In this document: positions 1 to 7,107 of the stretch, in pieces
How the letters are laid out: each line of letters starts with the position of its first letter
Numbering within the stretch: the first letter of the stretch is position 1
Source of the DNA: Gammaproteobacteria bacterium
GTDB lineage: Bacteria > Pseudomonadota > Gammaproteobacteria > JAJDOJ01
Direction: 5' to 3'
Assembly: GCA_026984215.1 (NCBI GenBank)
Contig: JALSSO010000094.1
Coordinates: 1 to 44,431, forward strand
DNA: 44,431 nt
The notes under the pieces: generated by a model
What the model was told of the DNA's origin: nothing
The model's database searches: none
What the model saw: only the letters and a program-made list of their open reading frames with translations
Position numbers and translations under genes: made by a program

Positions 1-68
1 ACACGGCCGCGACCGGCTCGGCGCACGGAATGAAGGCCCCCGGTCAGGCCCTGAACACGACAGACGTG

Positions 69-100
69 AAAACCCCGCGGTCGGTTTCCCGGCCGCGGGG
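69..100 (-). terminator. Rho-independent terminator of tRNA-Ser
   Basis: Read on the minus strand, an 8-bp GC-only stem (CCCCGCGG at 93-100 pairing with 73-80) is followed at once by TTTT (69-72). It lies 9 bases beyond the encoded CCA of tRNA-Ser, which is the expected place for its terminator. Confidence 0.8.
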
Positions 101-108
101 TCCGGCTT

Positions 109-200
109 TGGCGGAGAGGGAGGGATTCGAACCCTCGTGGGGCGTGATGCCCCCAACGGATTTCGAGTCCGCGCCGTTATGACCGCTTCGGTACCTCTCC
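109..200 (-). tRNA. tRNA-Ser(CGA)
   Basis: This is a class II tRNA of 92 nt including the encoded CCA at 109-111. The acceptor stem is GGAGAGG (194-200) pairing with CCTCTCC (113-119), with G as discriminator base. The anticodon loop reads CTCGAAA, giving anticodon CGA. A long variable arm (GTTGGGGGCATCACGCCCC region) and a GGTTCGAATCC T-arm are both visible, which fits serine. The 5' half of the gene occurs again at 329-366. Confidence 0.95.
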
Positions 201-239
201 CAAATCCTCCTGAAACACCATGCGAAGGCCCGTCCCGGG
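163..239 (-). repeat. Tandem duplication, copy 1 (tRNA-Ser 5' half plus leader)
   Basis: This 77-bp segment covers tRNA-Ser from its 5' end to the anticodon (163-200) plus 39 bp of leader. It recurs at 329-405, offset by 166 bp. I count three mismatches, all in the short stretch just upstream of the tRNA 5' end. Confidence 0.85.
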
Positions 240-328
240 CCTACCCCAACGGATTTGACTCGGCCCATCCCTGGGCCTCGCCCCAACGGGCGCGCTACGC
301 GCGTCCCCTCCGGCCTCCTGCCTCCGGG

Positions 329-405
329 TCGAGTCCGCGCCGTTATGACCGCTTCGGTACCTCTCCAAAACTCTCCTGAAACACCATGCGAAGGCCCGTC
401 CCGGG
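329..405 (-). pseudogene. tRNA-Ser 5'-half pseudogene with leader (duplication copy 2)
   Basis: Bases 329-366 are identical to the first 38 nt of tRNA-Ser and stop exactly at the anticodon (CTCGA). About 72 bp of unrelated GC-rich sequence (257-328) follow. A 13-bp match to the other side of the anticodon loop then appears (CCCCAACGGATTT on the plus strand, 244-256). The T-arm and the 3' acceptor strand are missing, so no mature tRNA is expected. The copy lies upstream of the real gene on the same strand and would be part of its primary transcript. Confidence 0.75.
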
Positions 406-445
406 GTTCATCGGACCGTCTTCACCCCGTTGCCGCGGGCCCGGA

Positions 446-475
446 ATTGTACTCGATTCACCTGCCGGTTTGCAG
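446..475 (-). promoter_or_regulatory. Probable promoter of the tRNA-Ser transcript
   Basis: On the minus strand a -10 element TACAAT (446-451) has a CTGCAA/TGCAAA -35-like element 17-18 bp upstream (469-475). No better promoter is visible closer to tRNA-Ser, so transcription probably starts here and runs through the half-tRNA copy. Confidence 0.45.
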
Positions 476-600
476 CGCCCGGGGGGGCGGCCGTGGCGAT
501 GCTATACTCGGTGCTCATGGACACCCCTTCCGGGCCGTGTGCGGATGCCCGCGGTTCCCGGCTCGTGGCTCGGGAACCCCTCGGCGCGCCGGTGTTCCTG

Positions 601-879
601 ATGGAAAAAGACATGTCCATTCCTCGCGACGAGTTTCTCCGTTCTCTCGCGGCCGCGTGCGCGGACGACCGCTTCGACGTGTACGAAGACCACGTCGAGA
701 TCAAGACCAGGCATGGATTCGGCATCCGCGTACGGCTCCGGTGCCTGCCGCCACGCCGGATCGGCGCCCTTCGTCTGCCGCGGCTTCGCGTGGAATACCT
801 TTTCAGAGGCGCGGCGCCGCAACAGGCTCGGGCGTGGTTCTGCGCCGTGGCGCCCTACTTCCAGCGGGGAGGTGGTTGA
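601..879 (+). CDS. Hypothetical small protein upstream of formate dehydrogenase
   Basis: I do not recognise this protein. From the ATG at 601 it has about 92 residues; the next ATG at 613 is an equally good start, and the frame stays open upstream to 430. It is basic, has no membrane segment or signal peptide, and begins with a plausible globular stretch (SIPRDEFLRSLAAACADD). The stop lies four bases before the ATG of the formate dehydrogenase beta gene, and the next gene's ribosome-binding site (GGGGAGG) lies inside its 3' end. That suggests co-transcription. A TATACT box (503-508) upstream may be a -10 element. The family is unknown, so a role in the enzyme is a guess from position only. 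Confidence 0.5.
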   Translation: MEKDMSIPRDEFLRSLAAACADDRFDVYEDHVEIKTRHGFGIRVRLRCLPPRRIGALRLPRLRVEYLFRGAAPQQARAWFCAVAPYFQRGGG

Positions 880-883
880 ACCG

Positions 884-2512
884 ATGGACCGGCGGGCCGT
901 CCGCATAGTGGGACCGCCCCCGGTCCATGCGGATGCGCTGGCCCAGACAAGGGAGGTGTTGGCCGGGCTTGCGCCGGGACGTCGATCCGTACTCACGGCC
1001 CTGCACCGCATCCAGGATCGTTGGGGTGTACTCCCACGCCCGTGCCTGACGGCCGCAGCACGACTGCTGGAACTGACTCCAGTGGACGTGTGCGAGCCGG
1101 CCGCCTTCTACCACGGCTTCCGGGTCGTGGAGGAGATTCCGCAACGCCCCGTGCGCCGCATCCGGGTCTGTACGGGTCTGCCCTGCCTCATGGCCGGTGC
1201 GCGCGGCCTTCTGTCCACCGTGCGGACGTCCGCGCCGGACGCCCTGGTCGAGGAGACCGGCTGCCTCGGGCACTGTGACGGGGCGCCTGCGGTTCTGACG
1301 GAAGGCCGTGAACTCGCCCCCGCCACGCCGGAGGCAGTGCGGCGCGTTGCGGAGGGAGCCCCGGAACTGCCGGAATACCGTGACCTCGACGCCTATCGGG
1401 CCCGTGGGGGTTACGTGCTGCTCGAGGCGCTGCGCCGGGGGGATCCGGGGCGCGAAGCCATACTGAACGCACTGGAGGGAGCCGGGCTGCGCGGCCTCGG
1501 GGGCGCGGGTTTTCCCACTGCGGCGAAATGGCGCGCCGTGAAAAGCCAGCCGGGACCTCGCCATGTGGTGGTCAACGCCGACGAGAGCGAACCGGGTGCC
1601 TTCAAGGACCGGCACTGCCTGGAACGGGATCCTCACCGGGTACTGGAGGGGGCGTTCATCGCGGCCCGCGTGATCGGGGCCAGGGATGTCCACGTCTACC
1701 TGCGTGACGAATACCCGGCGGCGCGGTCCATCCTGAGCAGGGAACTGGCCGCTTTGAACCGGTGGGCCACGGGCCGCCTGCCTCGGGTACATCTGCATCG
1801 CGGGGCGGGCGCCTACATCTGTGGGGAGGAGTCGGCCCTGCTGGAATCCATCGAAGGGCGCCGGCCGCTGCCCCGGCTGCGCCCTCCCTACGTGGCGGAA
1901 CGGGGGTTGCAGGACCAACCCACCCTGGTGCAGAACGTGGAGACCCTGTATCGGGTCACGGGCACACTCGCCGCCCGCTTCGGTCCTGCCGGGATCGCGG
2001 ACGAACATGCCGCCGGCCGCCGCTTCTTCTGCCTCAGCGGACGGGTGACACGACCCGGCGTGTACGAGGCGCCCCGTGGCGTCTCGCTGCGTACGCTCAT
2101 CGAGGAGCACGCCGGCGGCATGCCTGCCGGACACACCCTGCGGGCGTTCCTGCCCTGCGGAGCCTCGGGCGGCATCCTGCCTGCGACGCTCGCCGACCAG
2201 TCACTCGAGTTCGGTTCCCTGGAAGCCGAGGGCGCGTTCATCGGCTCGGCCTCCGTGATCGTGCTCTCTCAGGCGGACGCCCCGCGAGAAGCGGCCGCCT
2301 GGGCGCTGGACTTTCTGGCCCGGGAATCTTGCGGCAAGTGTACGCCCTGCCGCTTAGGCACGCGGCAGGCCCGGAACCAACTGCAGGGCCGCGGCGGGGG
2401 TGAAGCCCTGCGCGGCCTGGCGGAGGTGCTGGCCGAAGGTTCCATCTGCGGTCTGGGCCAGTCCGCCGCCAACCCCCTCCGGACCCTGGAGCGGCACTTC
2501 GGCGATGGCTGA
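884..2512 (+). CDS. NAD-dependent formate dehydrogenase, fused NuoE-NuoF (beta) subunit
   Basis: This subunit should pass electrons from formate through Fe-S centres to FMN and NAD+ in a soluble cytoplasmic complex. The 542 residues hold two fused parts. Residues about 20-165 are a NuoE-like thioredoxin-fold [2Fe-2S] domain with Cys96, Cys101, Cys127 and Cys131. Residues about 170-542 are NuoF-like, with a glycine-rich FMN/NAD site (GLRGLGGAGFP), the GAYICGEE motif and a [4Fe-4S] motif ESCGKCTPCRLGT. The start at 884 is chosen because GGGGAGG lies about 10 bases upstream and the NuoE fold begins soon after. Its last codons overlap the next gene by 8 bp, suggesting translational coupling. The fusion makes a separate gamma subunit (FdsG) unnecessary. 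A HoxF-type hydrogenase subunit would look similar, but the neighbour points to formate. Confidence 0.88.
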   Translation: MDRRAVRIVGPPPVHADALAQTREVLAGLAPGRRSVLTALHRIQDRWGVLPRPCLTAAARLLELTPVDVCEPAAFYHGFRVVEEIPQRPVRRIRVCTGLPCLMAGARGLLSTVRTSAPDALVEETGCLGHCDGAPAVLTEGRELAPATPEAVRRVAEGAPELPEYRDLDAYRARGGYVLLEALRRGDPGREAILNALEGAGLRGLGGAGFPTAAKWRAVKSQPGPRHVVVNADESEPGAFKDRHCLERDPHRVLEGAFIAARVIGARDVHVYLRDEYPAARSILSRELAALNRWATGRLPRVHLHRGAGAYICGEESALLESIEGRRPLPRLRPPYVAERGLQDQPTLVQNVETLYRVTGTLAARFGPAGIADEHAAGRRFFCLSGRVTRPGVYEAPRGVSLRTLIEEHAGGMPAGHTLRAFLPCGASGGILPATLADQSLEFGSLEAEGAFIGSASVIVLSQADAPREAAAWALDFLARESCGKCTPCRLGTRQARNQLQGRGGGEALRGLAEVLAEGSICGLGQSAANPLRTLERHFGDG

Positions 2513-5240
2513 GACGATCGGATTGTTCGTGGACGAACGCGCCGTGGAGGTCCCGCCGGGCACATTCGTGCTGGAGGCGGTGCGCCGCGCCGGAATCCAG
2601 ATTCCGCATCTGTGTTGGACCGAGGGCCTGGAACCGGAGGGGAACTGCCGCAGCTGCCTGGTGGAGATCGAGGGAGAGCGCCGGCTGAGCCCGGCCTGCG
2701 CGCGGCGGGTCGAACCGGGCATGGTGGTGCGTACCGACACGGCCCGCGCCCGGGCGGTCCGCAACGGTGTCCTACGGCTACTGGCCGCCGCATACACGCC
2801 GCTGACGGGCGTGCGCGACGAGTTGGCCGAGGCGCTCGGCCCGGACCAGGAGACGAGGGTTGAAAACGAAACGGCGAACCGGCCGCCTCCGACGGTGGAC
2901 GCCAGTCACCCGGCGATCACCGTACGCCTGCAGGCATGCATCTTGTGCACGCGCTGTGTGCGCGCCTGCCGCGACGTGCAGGTCAACGAGGTCATCGGCG
3001 TGGCGGGACACGGCGCCGGGTCCCGCATCGTCTTCGACCTGGACGTGCCGTTGGGAGAGAGCACCTGTGTCGGATGCGGGGAGTGTGTCCAGGTCTGCCC
3101 CACCGGGGCCCTGTCCCCAGCGAACGCACCGGAGGTGGAATCCCCGGTCCGCACGGCGCGCTCGGTGTGCCCTTACTGCGGCGTGGGCTGCCGCATCCGC
3201 TGGCACGCGGCCGGGCGGCGGATCGTGCGGGTGGATGGAGACGACGGCCCCGCCAACCGCAAACGCCTGTGTGTGAAAGGCCGTTTCGGTTTCGACTATG
3301 TCCATCACCCGGAGCGCCTGACACGTCCCTTGGTCCGCCGCCCGGACGCACCCCGCCAGATCGACGTGGCCCGACTCACGCCGGGGGAGGCACGGGCCTT
3401 GTTCAGGGAGACCTCCTGGGAGGAGGCCCTGGAACGTGCGGCCCGCGGATTCCTGCGTATCCGGGAGCGTGACGGCCCGCGCGCCCTGGCCGGATTCGGG
3501 TCGGCCAAAGGCACCAACGAGGAGGCCTATCTGGTGCAAAAGCTGGTGCGCACCGGATTCGGCTCCAACAACGTGGACCACTGTACCCGCCTGTGCCATG
3601 CCGCCTCGGTCACCGCACTGCTCGAGATGGTGGGCTCCGGGGCGGTGTCCAACCCCGTCCGTGACGTGGCGCAGGCCGATGTGATCCTGGTCATCGGCGC
3701 TAACCCGTCCGAGAACCACCCGGTGGCCGCCACCTTCATGAAAAACGCCGTGCGCAACGGGGCCACGCTCATCGTCATGGATCCCCGCCGCACCCCGCTC
3801 GCCCGGCACGCGAGATGGTTCCTCCCATTCCGTCCGGACACCGATGTCCTCCTGCTCAACGGCATGCTGCACGCGATCCTCGAAGCGGGGCTCGTGGACG
3901 AGCGCTTCGTGGACCGATACACGGAGGGTTTCGAGGCCCTGCGCGCGCACCTGGAGGCGTTCCCCCCGGAGCGGGTGGCACCGGTGTGCGGCATCCGCGC
4001 CGACACCATACGGGAGGTCGCGCGGGCCTACGCGAGTGCCGAACGGGCCATGATCTTCTGGGGCATGGGCATCTCCCAGCACATCCATGGAACGGACAAC
4101 GCCCGGGCACTGATCGACCTGGCGCTGATCACCGGGCAGATCGGTCGCACCGGTACCGGGCTCCACCCCCTGCGTGGCCAGAACAACGTGCAGGGCGCCT
4201 CGGACGTGGGCCTGATCCCCATGAGCCTGCCGGGTTACCAGTCGGTGGAAGACGCCCGGGCGAGGGCGCGCTTCGAGGCGGCCTGGAGGTGCCGGATCGA
4301 CCCGGAACCCGGGCTCACCGTGGTGGAAGTGGCCGAGGCGGCCCGGCGGGGAACGCTGCGGGGGCTGTACGTGCTGGGAGAAAATCCCGCCATGTCCGAT
4401 CCGGACCTGCGCGCCACCCGTCAGGCGCTGGCCGCTCTGGAACACCTGGTCGTGCAGGATCTGTTTCTCACGGAGACGGCCCTGTTCGCCGACGTGGTGC
4501 TACCTGGATCGGCCCTGCCCGAGAAGTGCGGGACCGTCATCAACACCGACCGCATGGTCCAGCGCGTGGACCCGGTGCTCGATCCACCGGGCGATGCGCG
4601 GCAGGACTGGTGGATCGTCCAGGCGCTCGCGCACCGCATGGGCCTGGACTGGAACTACCCGGGGCCGGAGTCCGTCTACGAGGAAATCCGCGGACTCTGG
4701 CCGGCTCTGGCGGGGATTCCATGGTCCCGCCTGGAGCAGGAACGCTCCGTGACCTGGCCGGCCGCAGACCCCCGCCGCCCCGGCCGGGAGGTGCTCTTCG
4801 GTGACGGGTTCCCCACCCCGAGCGGCCGGGCCCGCCTGCGCCCGGCCCGTTTCCACCAGGATCACGAGCTGCCGGATTCGGAGTTTCCGCTCGTGCTGAT
4901 CACCGGACGCCAGCTCGAACACTGGCACACCGGCGCCATGACCCGACGGGCGCGCGTACTGGACCGCCTCCAACCGGCCCCGGTGGCCTTCGTCCACCCC
5001 CGCACGCTGGAGGCCCTGGGAATGGTTCCGGGGGAGCTGGCGACGGTCGAATCGCGAAGGGGACGGCTCCACGTCCCCCTGCATCCGGACCCCGGACTGG
5101 AGCCGGGCCAGGTCTTCATGCCTTTCTGTTATCGGGAGGCCGCCGCCAACCTGCTCACCAGCGCCGAACTCGATCCCGAAGCCAAGATCCCGGAATTCAA
5201 ATTTTGCGCCGTGCGCATGTGCCCGCGTAACGCGGCGTGA
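2505..5240 (+). CDS. Formate dehydrogenase alpha (molybdenum/tungsten) subunit
   Basis: This catalytic subunit oxidises formate to CO2 at a molybdopterin guanine dinucleotide cofactor. In its 911 residues I see an N-terminal [2Fe-2S] domain (Cys37, 48, 51, 65), two ferredoxin-type [4Fe-4S] motifs (Cys145/148/151/155 and Cys188/191/194/198) and the molybdoprotein [4Fe-4S] site (Cys222/225/229/256). The molybdopterin oxidoreductase and C-terminal dinucleotide-binding domains follow. The metal ligand is Cys364 in NVDHCTRLCH, where some relatives have selenocysteine; the codon is TGC. Fusion of the electron-transfer domain to the catalytic part matches the NAD-linked FdsA/FdhA type. No chaperone gene (FdhD/FdsC) or small delta subunit (FdsD) lies next to it. 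Confidence 0.9.
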   Translation: MAETIGLFVDERAVEVPPGTFVLEAVRRAGIQIPHLCWTEGLEPEGNCRSCLVEIEGERRLSPACARRVEPGMVVRTDTARARAVRNGVLRLLAAAYTPLTGVRDELAEALGPDQETRVENETANRPPPTVDASHPAITVRLQACILCTRCVRACRDVQVNEVIGVAGHGAGSRIVFDLDVPLGESTCVGCGECVQVCPTGALSPANAPEVESPVRTARSVCPYCGVGCRIRWHAAGRRIVRVDGDDGPANRKRLCVKGRFGFDYVHHPERLTRPLVRRPDAPRQIDVARLTPGEARALFRETSWEEALERAARGFLRIRERDGPRALAGFGSAKGTNEEAYLVQKLVRTGFGSNNVDHCTRLCHAASVTALLEMVGSGAVSNPVRDVAQADVILVIGANPSENHPVAATFMKNAVRNGATLIVMDPRRTPLARHARWFLPFRPDTDVLLLNGMLHAILEAGLVDERFVDRYTEGFEALRAHLEAFPPERVAPVCGIRADTIREVARAYASAERAMIFWGMGISQHIHGTDNARALIDLALITGQIGRTGTGLHPLRGQNNVQGASDVGLIPMSLPGYQSVEDARARARFEAAWRCRIDPEPGLTVVEVAEAARRGTLRGLYVLGENPAMSDPDLRATRQALAALEHLVVQDLFLTETALFADVVLPGSALPEKCGTVINTDRMVQRVDPVLDPPGDARQDWWIVQALAHRMGLDWNYPGPESVYEEIRGLWPALAGIPWSRLEQERSVTWPAADPRRPGREVLFGDGFPTPSGRARLRPARFHQDHELPDSEFPLVLITGRQLEHWHTGAMTRRARVLDRLQPAPVAFVHPRTLEALGMVPGELATVESRRGRLHVPLHPDPGLEPGQVFMPFCYREAAANLLTSAELDPEAKIPEFKFCAVRMCPRNAA

Positions 5241-5276
5241 GCCACGCAGGGGCCGCCACCCGCACGGGCGTGCCCT

Positions 5277-5351
5277 TCAGCGCCAGAGGATCCAGCCCAG
5301 GGTCGCGGCGGGAATGAGCCATAGCAACGCAACCCACACGATGGTCTCCAT
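5277..5351 (-). CDS. 24-residue single-pass membrane micropeptide
   Basis: A reading frame of 24 codons plus TGA begins with METIVWVALLW and ends LGWILWR. It is almost wholly hydrophobic, has four tryptophans, and carries one acidic residue at the N-terminus and one arginine at the C-terminus, as in bacterial single-span small proteins. A strong ribosome-binding site, AGGAGGG, lies four bases before the ATG. The gene converges on the formate dehydrogenase operon with a 36-bp gap. It resembles in size and style subunits such as CydX or CcoS-like peptides, but I see no sequence match to any, and no partner gene is adjacent. The function is unknown; the start codon is well supported by the ribosome-binding site. 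Confidence 0.55.
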   Translation of the reverse strand: METIVWVALLWLIPAATLGWILWR

Positions 5352-5600
5352 AATACCCTCCTGGTCTGACCGGTTCGCTCAGGAGCGGCGCAGGGTGAAG
5401 AAGGCGTTTCCATGCCTCTCCACCTACCCCGATACGATAGGACGTGGAGGCGGAGGACACTTGGAACCAGCACACACTTCGCGGTGCTGGTCCCCTAGGC
5501 GTCCGTCCGGCCGCTGGAAACCCGAGCCCCGGCATGAGCCCATGCGAGCGGGCCAAGGACAGCCGCTGCGCGCGGTCCGCCTTCCCCGCAGGGTCCAGCC
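5352..5600. other. Intergenic region between micropeptide and UDG-like gene
   Basis: About 250 bases lie between two divergent genes. I see the ribosome-binding site of the micropeptide at its left end and an AGGG before the ATG at 5601. No clear promoter pair, repeat or structured RNA stands out. Confidence 0.4.
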
Positions 5601-6326
5601 ATGACGAGTCTGGACAAAACCGCTCGCAGTGGACCGCGCCAATCCATGAGCCCAGCCCATTCCACATCGGCGCCGCCCCAGCCGCCCGCCCATGCGGACC
5701 GCGTCGCACGGTTCATCGAAGACCTGGCCGCCGACGCCCCGGCAGGCTGTTTCAACCCATGGAGCGAAACCTCCCCCGGCGAAGCAGAGGCAGGTGCCGC
5801 AGCCCGCCGCGCCCGGTTGCACGCTCATCTCGCCTGTCCCCGCGTGGATCTGATTCTCGTCGGCGAGGCCGCCGGCTATCGGGGCTGCCGCTACAGCGGG
5901 ATCCCCTTCACATCGGAGCGGCTTCTGCTCGCGGGCAGCGTGCCCCGCCTGCCGCCACTCGAGCAGCGCATCAGCCGACGTCTCCGGCCCTGGACCGAAC
6001 CTTCGGCCACCGTGGTCTGGGGCGCACTGCACGACCTCGGTGTGGCCGCGACCACGGTCCTCTGGAACGCGGTGCCCTGGCACCCCGAAGGAGCGGGCGG
6101 CCCCCACAGCAACCGCAAGCCCACGGCCGCCGAACGCCGGGCCGGACTGCCCTGGCTGGAAGTAATCCTGAGTCTGTATCCGAAAGCTGCCGTCTTCGCC
6201 GTGGGGAGCACTGCCGCGCACTCCCTGCAACGGCTGGATGCCGCATTCCAGCGGCTGCGCCACCCCGCCCATGGCGGCGCCACACGCTTCCGACGAGGAC
6301 TGACCTCGGCCTTGGGAAGGACGTGA
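5601..6326 (+). CDS. Uracil-DNA glycosylase-like superfamily protein
   Basis: The 241 residues fit the uracil-DNA glycosylase-like fold. After a proline-rich N-terminus of about 45 residues there is the first motif, LILVGEAAGYRGCRYSGIPF (residues about 75-95), then the NAVPWHP segment, and near the C-terminus AVGSTAAHSL followed by LRHPAHGG. The GEA-GxRG-SGIPFTSE pattern is typical of an uncharacterised UDG-like subfamily rather than of Ung. A role in base-excision repair is inferred from the fold only. The start at 5601 has AGGG seven bases upstream; ATG 5646 is an alternative that would drop part of the disordered N-terminus. Confidence 0.75.
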   Translation: MTSLDKTARSGPRQSMSPAHSTSAPPQPPAHADRVARFIEDLAADAPAGCFNPWSETSPGEAEAGAAARRARLHAHLACPRVDLILVGEAAGYRGCRYSGIPFTSERLLLAGSVPRLPPLEQRISRRLRPWTEPSATVVWGALHDLGVAATTVLWNAVPWHPEGAGGPHSNRKPTAAERRAGLPWLEVILSLYPKAAVFAVGSTAAHSLQRLDAAFQRLRHPAHGGATRFRRGLTSALGRT

Positions 6327-6432
6327 CGCGAGCGCACGCAGCCGCGGAACGTCACGGCTTCCGGCCCATCTCACGCGCAATCGGAAAGCGGCCACGGCGT
6401 AGGCCGTAACCGCTTGATGATCCGGTGGGTTA

Positions 6433-6509
6433 TGGCGCGCCCGGAAGGATTCGAACCTCCGACCACCTGGTTCGTAGCCAGGTACTCTATCCAGCTGAGC
6501 TACGGGCGC
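6433..6509 (-). tRNA. tRNA-Arg(ACG)
   Basis: This is a 77-nt tRNA with encoded CCA (6433-6435). The acceptor GCGCCCG pairs with CGGGCGC, the D-arm is AGCTCAGCTGGATAGAG, and the anticodon stem CCTGG/CCAGG encloses the loop CTACGAA, giving anticodon ACG. The T-arm contains GGTTCGAATCC. The A34 would be edited to inosine by TadA, whose gene lies at 25584-26072. Confidence 0.96.
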
Positions 6510-6522
6510 GGCGGGATAGGGA

Positions 6523-6550
6523 ATTATGCCGAGCACCATGCAAATGTCAA
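6523..6550 (-). promoter_or_regulatory. tRNA-Arg promoter
   Basis: A consensus -35 TTGACA (6545-6550) and a -10 CATAAT (6523-6528) are separated by 16 bp on the minus strand, 13 bases before the tRNA 5' end. The -35 contains the TGA stop codon of the MobA-like gene, so the two genes abut completely. Confidence 0.8.
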
Positions 6551-7107
6551 ACGGCCCGCAGGTCGCCCGGCCGGTCCACGTCACGCAGCACGCCTGGCAC
6601 ATGGATCGGGATGCGAACCATCTCGCCGGCATGACGCCGCAGAATGGCACGACCGCCCGTCTCGCCGTCGAGCGAGACGAGTTCCGCGCCGCAGCGGGCC
6701 GAGAACCCCACCGGGTGGCCACGAACCCCTTTGTGGAATGGAGCCGCCACGGGGGCACCGGCGCGCAACGCGGCCACGATCCGGCTGGTCACCACCGCCG
6801 GGACCCACGGCATGTCCGCCGGCAAGATACACCAGCCCGCCGCCCCCCGGCTGGCGCGCACCGCGGCGGCGATGGATGCGCCCATCCCCCGTGAATCGCA
6901 AGCCACCACCTGCGCACCGAGCGCGCGCAACACCCTGGCCAACGCCGCGTCGTTCGGGCGCACCACCGCGAGCACCCGATCACACGGCTCCAGGGCCGCC
7001 ATACTCCATGCCACCAGCGGCCGGCCCCGGTAGCACACGCGCAGCTTCGGCCCACCGAAGCGCCGCGCCCGACCCGCAGCGGGCAGCACCCCGCAAATCT
7101 CACCCAC
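6547..7107 (-). CDS. MobA-like nucleotidyltransferase (molybdenum cofactor maturation)
   Basis: The protein opens with the nucleotide-binding signature GVLPAAGRARRFGGPKL of MobA/MocA-type transferases, which attach CMP or GMP to molybdopterin. Later motifs include LPADMPWV, equivalent to the metal-binding LxxDxP, and GHPVGF. I chose the GTG at 7107, which overlaps the XdhC stop codon in the run GTGGGTGA and places the Rossmann strand four residues from the start. An ATG at 7146 is an alternative but lacks a ribosome-binding site. Being last in the molybdenum hydroxylase operon, it probably makes the dinucleotide cofactor (likely the cytosine form) for that enzyme. Cofactor choice cannot be read from the sequence. 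Confidence 0.8.
   Translation of the reverse strand: MGEICGVLPAAGRARRFGGPKLRVCYRGRPLVAWSMAALEPCDRVLAVVRPNDAALARVLRALGAQVVACDSRGMGASIAAAVRASRGAAGWCILPADMPWVPAVVTSRIVAALRAGAPVAAPFHKGVRGHPVGFSARCGAELVSLDGETGGRAILRRHAGEMVRIPIHVPGVLRDVDRPGDLRAV

Noticed and set aside
257-328. Group I intron in a second tRNA-Ser gene
   Set aside because: The insert is only about 72 bp, far below group I intron size, and the 3' part of the tRNA is missing apart from 13 bases.
430-600. Longer N-terminus for the small gene ending at 879
   Set aside because: The upstream extension is rich in Arg, Ala and Pro with no ribosome-binding site, and it overlaps the tRNA-Ser promoter region.
3590-3604. Possible selenocysteine at the formate dehydrogenase active site
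   Set aside because: The codon at the catalytic position is TGC (Cys364) and the frame is uninterrupted, so no TGA recoding is needed.
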